Shown here: one piece after another, positions 59,301-64,000 of the stretch
How positions within the stretch are numbered: the first letter of the stretch is position 1
Layout: each line of letters starts with the position of its first letter
Position numbers and translations under genes: made by a program
The notes under the pieces: generated by a model
Told to the model about the DNA's origin: nothing
Seen by the model: the letters and a program-made list of their open reading frames with translations, nothing else
Database searches by the model: none
DNA from: Hymenopus coronatus
Lineage: Eukaryota > Arthropoda > Insecta > Mantodea > Hymenopodidae
NCBI GenBank assembly: GCA_030762935.1
Contig: CM060887.1
Coordinates: 15,988,501 to 16,052,500 of the forward strand
DNA length: 64,000 nt
Direction of reading: 5' to 3'

Positions 59301-62300
59301 GATAAGAGGATGGAGAAAGTCATGTGGTAATACGTTCAATTTTTATAATAAGAATTGTTTAATTGTGTTAGTTAATGCCTGAAAATATTCTGTTAGTATG
59401 ATGTCCTTTCTCTATTGTAATAGAAAGAATGAATTTATTTTTACAGCAGATTGCCATAGAGCAAAACCATAAGAAAGTGCAGATTGTATATACCAATGAA
59501 AAATATACCAAGTTTAATGATTAATTATATTCTGTTAAATTTGGTTTCAATAAATTCTTAACTTTTAAAGTGATAGTAGCTTAAAGTAGACCTATTAGAA
59601 ATCTCTTCTGGCATTTAACAAAATAAACATTATTTTTCTCTTTTTGCAGATATATTTTAAAGATCCACGAGATATACCAACTTACGGCGACATGCCAGAT
59701 TACAATGAATACATGTATTATATTATATACAGGTTAAAGGCATTATCTTTGTATGCTACTGAGGATGTAAAGAAATTAAATGTACACCATCGAAAGTGTC
59801 GCTTCAACGATGAAGCTGAAGACATTGAAATTAGCAATGTATACACCAGAAGTATTTGCTACAGCCAGTGCCGAGTTAAACTTGCCGTGAAGCTCTGTGA
59901 CTGTATACCCTTCTTTTACCCAAAATTGATAAATGAAGGTTAGTAGACAGATAATTCATTTAATCTTTTCAAGTTACAAACTTCATACATATATAGTTAC
60001 TTTCCTGGAGTTGAATTTGGTATCATAAACAGTTAACACCCTGGTTATTTATGTATATGTACATTTCCCTCTATGTGTACATCTTTATACCCTACCAACT
60101 TAATCTGTTTATCTCTTTTACAAGTTACAACTTCATCAGTTTTATTATTAAGATTCTCTCTTTCTTTGGCAATTTTCCTCCCCCATTTCTCTCTTACTTT
60201 ACTTGTATAATCATCTACTAGTTGTTTCATAAATTCTTTCTTATTGTTTCCAAAAAAGTTTTAAGTACAATATCTCTGGCAGCAACTTTTCCCAGTTTTT
60301 TATTCCATATTTTCTCTCTCCACATTTCAGTATCCTCACACTCAACTATACAGTGTAAATTGTTATCGACATTGTCACATAGTGGGTATAGATCTTTATC
60401 AACTTTTAGACCTTTTAGTAACATTGTTCCTATTATTGCCCATGCCAGACCTTCCCTTTCTATTTTTTCACAGACATCAATGTATTTTTCTCTTTCCCAT
60501 TCTTTCTTAACATTCCTATATAATATTAAAGTACCTTAAGCTAGGTACCTACTATTTCTTGTATCTCTATATTGTCTATCCCAACTTTCACTTTATTCCA
60601 TAATTTTTGTCCATTTTGCTGATTCTTATGCCCTAAAACACTCTTTGACAATATTTCCTTCCTCTAGTACTTGGATCCTGTTCCAATATTTCACTATCCA
60701 TTTGGACACTGATCCCTTCCTTCCAGTTCTTCCCAATTCAAATAATGCTACCCCATTTTGAGCTATTCTTGTTAATCCCAATATCATTTTGCAAAATAAC
60801 CTATGGATTTGAACTATACATTCCCACTCTTTTTCAGTTCCCCAATTCTCTATTCCATGCATCATTCTTGATTCCACTGTTGCTGTATATATTCTCTCTA
60901 GCCAGTTTACTCTCATATTTGGTATTTTCTTTATGCATGTTCTTATGCTATTAATAGCTAGTTTCCCCTTACCTAATACAGTTTTCCTTTGCTCCGTCTA
61001 TTTTCTATTGTTATTTAGCTTTACTCCTAAGTAATCAAAGTCGTTTCAACTTTGAATTCACTCCCCTCTAACCGACTTCTTACAAACCATAATATTTTAT
61101 TCTCTTTTATCTATTTTTAAACCCCATTTTTTGTAGTTGCAGGTTAGTATTAAACAGGCTCCTCTAAAATGAAAGTTTAGGGGCTTTCAAAGATGGTACT
61201 TTAATCAATCTCATTTCTGGCAGATTCAGTACCCTTAGAGAAACCTGATGATGGTTGCTGAAGGTTGAGGAGCCACTCAGGCAATGAGAGGTGAGAAAGG
61301 GGACCTCCACAGATTGGGGCAATCGAGGGGTGAGTTCGGGGTGAGGTTGTGTAGCTTACAAATGAGAATGCACAGAGTTGCTGGGAGACTCAGTGCCTTT
61401 ACTTACACTTAGGGAAATCTGATGCATGGTTATAGGAGGTTGAGAGTACTACATGATTACAGTCTTCTACACCACTCACCTGGACAGTGTTGGTCTGTTG
61501 CTGTTTAGACTTAGGCCCTTGATTTGAGGCTTGGCTTAGGTTTTAGCACATTGACAGATCTGGTACAAATGAAATGGAATTTATTTATGGATGCTCTTTA
61601 ACTGCTGGGTTTTCAGCATCCCATTCTATATAGTCGCCCTCCATGGTGTAGTGGTTACCATGCTAACTTCATATACCCAAGGTTGCTGGTTCAAACCCGG
61701 CGGAGGACAATGGATTTTTTCAGGTGTAAAAATCCTTAGCATGGCTTCCTTCACAAGGGAAGTAAAGCCATTGGTCCCATGTCATAGATTTACAGCACGT
61801 AGAAGAACTCAAGCCTGATAGAGAGGCCTCTGAGCAAAATTGAGTGGTCTTTCATGCCCAATTTAGAATGGGACACTGAGAACCACAGTAGTTAAAGAGT
61901 GACTGTAAATAACATGCAATTTACATTTATTTTATTTTCCCTGAGGTGTACATGGTTGCATTGATCTCATTACATTAAATGCATATAATCACAAAGGATC
62001 TTTGCAATTATAATGGTCAATTGCTTCAGTTATGTGAGCTTTGTTTTCAAAAATTGCAATGTTGTGTTGCAGGAAAGTACAAGGAATGTGATATTGATGG
62101 ATTGCTATGCTTAGAAAAACATCAAGGTAAGTTTTTCTTTAGAAACACTTACAAATCTCTTGCACATGTTCTATCATCAGTTTTGGTAATATGATGGCCC
62201 TAAAAGAACCCAGATTCTTATTTCACAAATTCACAATTCAAGACAGCTAGCCATAGGCAAAAGCAGAGAGTGCATTTGCAAGAGGCTGAAACAGGAATAA

Positions 62301-63658
62301 CTGAAATACACAAGTCTTTGGTAGTCACTTAGATTTATTCATACATTATTGAAAAAGGCATGGAGAATTTGATGGATCAGCATGACTAACAACCAACGCT
62401 TTAAATATTTATGGGACCAAAAGCAGTTAGAACAGATGGCATCCTAGTGCCATCTGCTTGTCATGAAACAAAGTAGTATGGTGTAGAGGAATGAGACCTC
62501 AGAGCTGCCTTATGCCATCTGAGTACTGATGGTGAAAATGCAGCTAGACTTCAGGCAGCACAAGTAACATCATCTGCTAGGCCCAAAGTGAAAGCAGTAT
62601 AGCACAGGGATCAGACCATGTCTGTCCACCACGTACCAATCAAGTATCTAACAGATTTATTCCTATATGATCAAATAGTTACAGTGACATAAAATAGTGT
62701 TAAAAAAAAAGTTATCAAAACTTGTTCAACTGACAGTAACCATTCCATCTGTTGGAAGTGGGTTTCAGCCCTCCAAAGGTTAAAGATATGCCTTATATCA
62801 ATAGTGCCTTAGCAGATTAACTTCAATTTCAATTGAAAACCATTTTTTGTGAACTTTAGAAAATAAACCTTATAGAATTTCAAATTTCATCTTTACCTCA
62901 GTAATCCTGTGTGTAAAAAATTATGACTTTGCAAATAACTAAGATTGCTAATAAGGCATAGGTACACTATTCCTTTTTGTGCTCATATTCTTTCATTTCT
63001 GCTATATTAATAAAAAGGTTGAGAGAGAAAAGTTCATTAGAATTTTAAAAGATGACCCATAGAAAGAGAAGTACATTTTGATCTTTAAAAAGAATGAAAG
63101 AGAAGGCATAGCCTGGTTTAGATTAGGCAATTGGAAATTAAGGGGAATGAGGGAAGAGGTTATCCTGGAAGTGTGTCCAATTTGTGGGGAGAAGAAAGAT
63201 GAAGTTCACATTATCTTTCAGTGCAGGGCCACAAATAACTGGAGGGAAAATGAAAAAGTGGGAAATGGCTACTGAGGAACAACCAAATTGCTATTAGAAA
63301 GATTTTTGAGGATCATAAACAGATACCTAAATTAGGGGAGTTTTATGGAAGGTAAGGATGAAATAGAAAGGTCACTTGAAAAACATAGAATTAATTAAAA
63401 TTAATTATAGGGAATAAAGAATATTTAGTAATACCTTGAAATGATATTTAATATTTATGGCCTGGACAATTAACTTGGGTTAAGGTCATACCATAATCAT
63501 GTATACCTTTGCACTATAAATAAATAAAAATAAATAGTTTTTCTTTTTCCAGAGGCTCTGACATCCAAAGATATCCTAGCTGAAGATGCAACCTGCAATT
63601 GCTATCTTACCTGTGAGGAAATAACCTATACCTATGAAATACTTTCAAATGACACATG
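44400..63658 (+). CDS. Pickpocket/Nach-like DEG/ENaC sodium channel subunit, 5' part of a gene that continues past the window
   Basis: Eight exons give 410 codons plus two bases, with matching phase at all seven GT-AG junctions. Family knowledge: DEG/ENaC subunits assemble as trimers in the plasma membrane and pass sodium; insect pickpocket members serve mechanical, chemical, water and humidity sensing or liquid clearance. Seen in the translation: His-Gly gating motif at residues 60-61, first membrane segment about 76-94, FPAVFLCP at 120-127, ELGMCY at 218-223, VHHRKCRF around Cys311, then Cys331, 335, 344, 346 (CDCIPFFYP), 363, 370, 390, 392 and 396. This spacing is the insect PPK pattern. 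Family members are usually about 450-650 residues, so the pore, second membrane helix and C-terminus are missing on the right. Introns are 3259, 2562, 1298, 3501, 3847, 2134 and 1426 bp and filled with repeats. The exact paralogue cannot be named. Confidence 0.93.
44695..45250 (+). repeat. SINE-4 copy in channel intron 1
   Basis: Head with CGCATTCGGGAGGTCGATGG and TCCGTGGCCGGCTTTCC. Body with GGTTGGTAGTGTCGGCGATG, GCTGGTTGCCAGAGAACAAG and CCTCCCGGGGCGTCCCC. Nearly full length, same strand as the gene, about 70 bp after the exon 1 donor. Confidence 0.75.
45367..46774 (-). repeat. Rpt-A copy A27 in channel intron 1, split by an RTE fragment
   Basis: 45367-45898 runs from GGTCCGTGTGTGACTGTG to CGCCTTAGCCTAG. 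It resumes at 46544 with TTAGCCCAGTGTACTTCC and ends GGAACATCAGATTTTT. A further ~52-bp insert at about 46617-46668 is flanked by repeats of ATTTCTGCT-ATG. Confidence 0.82.
45899..46543 (+). mobile_element. RTE-like non-LTR retrotransposon, 5'-truncated 3' end
   Basis: Reads EVDTFIYLGSVVTRRGGEED, then SILLYACETWKV, LQTFINRCLRRILNIRWPE, IKRRKWKWIGHTWRKPAG and ALEWNPQGARKRGRPR. These are the post-palm and C-terminal blocks of RTE-clade reverse transcriptases, with frameshifts. The tail is a short TCAAGTAAA-type repeat. Flanked by TTAGCCTAG (45890-45898) and TTAGCCCAG (46544-46552), a likely 9-bp target duplication in Rpt-A. Confidence 0.85.
47055..47300 (-). repeat. SINE-4 copy with G-run, channel intron 1
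   Basis: Minus-strand head with GGGAGATCGTGGGTTCAGGT and body with CAGGTGAATGCTGGATAGGG. A G13 homopolymer lies at about 47197-47209. Confidence 0.65.
47310..47700 (-). pseudogene. Mariner transposase relic in channel intron 1
   Basis: Minus-strand HINWLPTKKNAVIGAEKLPL and other text match the relic at 11145-11530 at DNA level (CCAAACCA-ATTTGAA, TTTCTGCACCAATC-type blocks). Strongly degraded. Confidence 0.65.
47883..48086 (+). CDS. Channel gene exon 2: first transmembrane segment and start of the ectodomain
   Basis: Residues 76-142 plus two bases. The acceptor is a pyrimidine run ending TTTCAG. VLWGLFLLMAIGGTIYLCY (76-94) is a clear hydrophobic helix. It is followed by NYWENPTVTVMES and FPAVFLCPGP (120-129), the position of the conserved FPAVT-IC motif; here Phe-Leu replaces the usual Thr/Ser-Ile before the Cys. 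The donor GTTGGT at 48087 is weak in sequence but is the site whose phase fits exon 3 (CG|G = Arg143). Confidence 0.92.
48313..48540 (+). repeat. SINE-1 copy lacking its B box, channel intron 2
   Basis: Starts TGCCCTCCGTGGTGTGATGG but jumps from GTTACCATG to ATCGGGCGTAAAACTCC, losing the B-box half of the tRNA head. Imperfect target duplication ACGAAGCTCAG (48302) / ACGAACTCAG (48549). Confidence 0.85.
48610..48911 (+). repeat. SINE-1 full-length copy, channel intron 2
   Basis: Complete: A box TGGTGTAATGGTTACC, B box GGGTTCAAACCC, GCTTCCTTCGGAAGG hairpin, GTGTCGTAGATTTACGGCAC, tail ending TTTCATTTTC. Exact 13-bp target duplication TCTCCAGAAAACT at 48597-48609 and 48912-48924. Retains nearly all CpGs, so a young copy; best reference for the family. 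Confidence 0.95.
49326..50648. other. Rest of channel intron 2
   Basis: No repeat family or additional exon recognised. AT-rich until a short, more balanced stretch at 50160-50540. Confidence 0.35.
50649..50802 (+). CDS. Channel gene exon 3: ectodomain (finger-like variable region)
   Basis: One base completes Arg143, then residues 144-194, beginning LALEANTDNIPRLEH and ending TSLWDLYYE. The acceptor is TTTTTTTCAG and the donor GTATGTATG, both strong. The long acidic and aromatic stretch has no cysteine, as is common in this variable part of PPK ectodomains. Its assignment rests on perfect phase with both neighbours. Confidence 0.88.
51041..51840 (-). repeat. Rpt-A copy A28, channel intron 3
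   Basis: Begins TTTTACTTTCTCTAGCACG with the palindromic end and ends GAAACACATCACATTTTT. A deletion of about 100 bp follows ATGGCTCTAACC at 51370. Confidence 0.86.
52101..52210 (+). CDS. Channel gene exon 4: ELGMCY motif
   Basis: Residues 195-230 plus two bases. The stretch ELPEIMTELGMCYAHNS matches the insect PPK signature (T-x-LG-x-CY-x-FNS) around Cys222. The acceptor follows TTTTCTTTCAG; the donor GTGAGT is consensus. The exon is too short and lacks a start codon, so simple ORF scans miss it. The split codon AG|T gives Ser231. Confidence 0.9.
52251..53081 (-). repeat. Rpt-A copy A29, channel intron 4
   Basis: TTTTACTTTCTCTACACATA, then TATGTACATAGTGTATAGAG, a near-perfect terminal palindrome at about 52254-52295. 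It ends GGAACACATCC, with the CAGA motif lost. Confidence 0.88.
53090..53784 (-). pseudogene. LINE RNase H domain, part 1, split by microsatellite
   Basis: Minus strand gives NTDGSSLPNNGGSGAGA, NFDGEILAILLSLQNL and VILSDSKAAIIALASD, then after the AAT/ATT tract WIPAHCGIKGNEIAGFLAKK. D, E and D of the RNase H active site are visible; the fourth, normally Asp in NEIAD, is Gly. This is the I/R1-type LINE arrangement. It continues at 54821-55200 beyond an Rpt-A insertion. Confidence 0.85.
53316..53391. repeat. (AAT)n-(ATT)n palindromic microsatellite
   Basis: About 38 bp of AAT repeats followed by about 38 bp of ATT repeats, fully self-complementary. It sits inside the LINE RNase H domain. Confidence 0.95.
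53785..54820 (-). repeat. Rpt-A copy A30 plus extra terminal fragment A31, inserted in the LINE
   Basis: A30 (53785-54666) begins TTACTTTCTCTACATGTTC, carries a GT/GC-alternating block at 53927-53984 and ends GGAACACATTAGATTTTT. A31 (54667-54820) repeats only the CAGA end (TACTTACGAGGGACCAAG ... GGAACATACCAGATATTT). Confidence 0.86.
54821..55200 (-). pseudogene. LINE fragment, part 2 (between reverse transcriptase and RNase H)
   Basis: Minus-strand CSQIYFLQAIIQHQLL and LKTGAVKTTHVLALQCLTD, then EKLLRLGIL. TGAVKTTP-type motifs lie just after the reverse transcriptase in I/R1-like LINEs, so this is the upstream continuation of the RNase H piece at 53090-53784. Confidence 0.7.
55322..55617 (-). 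repeat. Rpt-A fragment A32, old, channel intron 4
   Basis: Strongly diverged: GTGTAGCTAGTAAACTGTAA, TGTAGATTTCTTTAAAACAC, and the end GTGAATGGAACAATCAG. It lies about 95 bp upstream of exon 5. Confidence 0.6.
55712..55802 (+). CDS. Channel gene exon 5: short linking exon
   Basis: One base completes Ser231, then 30 codons (232-261) reading VTKTSGDLLKGSYLNVGIAV and ending NTGVY. It is flanked by GATTGCAG and a consensus GTGAGT donor. No alternative exon in the 7.4 kb between exons 4 and 6 was found that restores phase. It leads straight into IYFKDPRDIP of exon 6, which corresponds to the conserved strand before the hDP-diP motif of PPK proteins. The piece itself carries little signature, hence the lower confidence. 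Confidence 0.8.
55803..56930. other. Start of channel intron 5
   Basis: AT-rich and CpG-poor; no repeat family or exon recognised. Confidence 0.35.
56931..57737 (-). repeat. Rpt-A copy A33, diverged, channel intron 5
   Basis: GTTTTTACTTTTTCTACTATGC to GTGAATGTAACAGCCTTTTT. The usual ATACCGAGATTT reads ATACTGGGATTT. The palindrome is lost. An old copy. Confidence 0.78.
58396..59346 (-). repeat. Rpt-A copy A34, most diverged, channel intron 5
   Basis: TTATTACTTAGTCTACTAC start, a G-run near 58522, AAAATTTGAAACCAAGATTT, and end AAAGTCATGTGGTAATACG. Enlarged by the palindromic insertion at 59080-59171. Confidence 0.7.
59080..59171. mobile_element. Palindromic MITE, 41-bp arms
   Basis: Left arm 59080-59120 (TTACAGATGACTTCACAGGA ...) and right arm 59131-59171 are inverted copies with about three mismatches around a 10-nt loop (ACCAGAGAAA). 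TA followed by CAG at both outer ends fits a Tc1/mariner-type target site. Inserted in Rpt-A copy A34. Confidence 0.85.
59650..59938 (+). CDS. Channel gene exon 6: cysteine-rich core of the ectodomain
   Basis: Residues 262-357 plus one base; the largest exon. It contains FKDPRDIP, then VHHRKCRF (Cys311), NVYTRSICYSQCR (Cys331, Cys335) and KLCDCIPFFYP (Cys344, Cys346). These are hallmark disulfide positions of pickpocket ectodomains and make this the most diagnostic exon. The acceptor is TTTTTGCAG; the donor is GTTAGT. The exon keeps several CpGs while the introns around it hold few. Confidence 0.95.
60040..61140 (-). pseudogene. Non-LTR retrotransposon fragment in channel intron 6
   Basis: Minus strand carries DYLGVKLNNN, GKGKLAINSIRTCIKKIP, then NWLERIYTATVESRMMHG, ENWG and ILGLTRIAQNGVALFELG, and finally LYPLCDNVDNNLHCIVECED. 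These follow the order of the reverse transcriptase thumb, connection and a C-x2-C-x7-H-x4-C knuckle. Frameshifted throughout. Confidence 0.8.
61141..61576. other. Unassigned part of channel intron 6
   Basis: Locally richer in G (GAGGTGAGAAAGGGG near 61285). Nothing recognised. Confidence 0.3.
61577..61930 (+). repeat. SINE-1 copy with CpG decay, channel intron 6, preceded by an inverted SINE-1 tail
   Basis: 61577-61632 is the SINE-1 3' end on the minus strand (TTTATTTATGGATGCTCTTT). 61633-61930 is a plus copy starting GTCGCCCTCCATGGTGTAG. Compared with 48610-48911, most CpGs have become TpG or CpA. Confidence 0.88.
62073..62126 (+). CDS. Channel gene exon 7: 54-bp exon with paired cysteines
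   Basis: Two bases complete Gly358, then 17 codons (KYKECDIDGLLCLEKHQ) plus one base. Cys363 and Cys370 match the C-x6-C pair that follows the FYP motif in PPK proteins (C-x-x-x-GLLCL). The acceptor is GTGTTGCAG and the donor GTAAGT is consensus. It lies inside a longer fortuitous ORF that reads through into the intron. Confidence 0.92.
63020..63540 (+). pseudogene. Non-LTR retrotransposon 3' end in channel intron 7
   Basis: IAWFRLGNWKLRGMREE, then CPICGEKKDEVHIIFQC and NNWREN: the C-x2-C-x7-H-x4-C knuckle near the end of the LINE ORF. A 3' untranslated tail closes with an (ATAA)n run at about 63516-63536, only ~12 bp before the exon 8 acceptor region. Related to the minus copy at 60040-61140. 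Confidence 0.8.
63553..63658 (+). CDS. Channel gene exon 8: CNCYLTC motif, last exon in the window
   Basis: Two bases complete Glu376, then residues 377-410 plus two bases (TG) of codon 411. CNCYLTCEEITYTYE holds Cys390, 392 and 396, the C-x-C-x-P-x-C block that precedes the palm strands before the second membrane helix; Leu stands where Pro is usual. The acceptor is a pyrimidine run ending CCAG; the donor is GTAAAT. The next exon must supply one base and lies beyond 64000. Confidence 0.92.
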
Positions 63659-63910
63659 GTAAATACCTAATTTATTTATCACAGAAGGCACACATGCACA
63701 TCTTAAACCATTCAAGCATGGAGTGATATGCTTTTGTAGACATTCACGTTTCATAATGTTTTATAAATGGAGTGCCTAAAAAACATAAGAATGTTTATCA
63801 CCACTTTAAGATTAGGTAGAATCTTCTCAAACATTGAAATAACCACTTTCTTTTCAGTAATCTATATTAATATTATTTTAAACCTGTATGTAGTCAAATC
63901 TTTAAGTGAC

Positions 63911-63940
63911 CTCCTCCTCCTCCTCCTCCTCCTCCTCCTC
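63911..63940 (+). repeat. (CTC)10 microsatellite
   Basis: Thirty bases of perfect CTC repeats. Confidence 0.95.
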
Positions 63941-64000
63941 ATCAACACTTAATAGGAGTTAACTCTAGTTAATAAAGACTTATATAAAGAAATTGCTCTC

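Noticed and set aside
60222..60539. 105-codon plus-strand ORF in channel intron 6
   Set aside because: Antisense shadow of the minus-strand LINE reverse transcriptase remnant.

Overview
The window is eukaryotic nuclear DNA, almost certainly from an insect with a large, repeat-rich genome. The base composition is AT-rich, there are no prokaryotic operons, and GT-AG introns of 1.3 to 3.8 kb are seen. Dispersed tRNA-headed SINEs and remnants of mariner, Tc1-like, hAT and non-LTR elements are everywhere. A polyneopteran (cockroach, termite, cricket, stick-insect type) is my guess from the style of repeats; the sequence does not prove it.

The one host gene I can support runs left to right from about 44.4 kb to the right edge. 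It encodes a pickpocket/Nach-like DEG/ENaC sodium channel subunit. Eight coding exons (44400-44623, 47883-48086, 50649-50802, 52101-52210, 55712-55802, 59650-59938, 62073-62126, 63553-63658) join in frame at every junction and give 410 codons plus 2 bases. They cover the cytoplasmic N-terminus with the His-Gly gating motif, the first membrane segment, the FPAVFLC motif and most of the cysteine-rich extracellular region. The last part, including the pore and second membrane segment, lies beyond the window.

The remainder (1-44.3 kb and the introns) is a mosaic of mobile DNA. The dominant component is one interspersed family, here called Rpt-A: about 0.85 kb, non-coding, with more than 30 full or partial copies in both orientations. 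One end is a palindrome of roughly 42 bp built on ACTTTCTCTA/TAGAGAAAGT around TATGTACATA; the other end carries a small hairpin (ATGTG/CACAT) followed by CAGATTTTT. Copies are nested, head-to-tail, and often present as extra terminal fragments. Every copy inside the channel gene's introns lies antisense to the gene.

Other components by region: a degenerate minisatellite at 0.6-2.3 kb split by an Rpt-A copy; a Tc1-like element with TA target sites at 5.6-7.4 kb holding a nested palindromic-ended MITE and a SINE; SINE clusters at 7.4-9.0, 22.2-22.9 and 43.3-45.3 kb; mariner/Tc1-type transposase relics at 9.4, 11.3, 25.5-26.6 and 47.5 kb; a hAT relic with inverted ends at 18.1-18.7 kb; a second hAT relic (minus strand) at 34.0-34.7 kb in a block with tandem and dispersed duplications; a perfect 44-bp inverted repeat at 29.9 kb; and LINE pieces at 36.7, 45.9, 53.1-55.2, 60.0-61.1 and 63.0 kb. 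No CRISPR array, ribosomal RNA or convincing free-standing tRNA gene was seen.
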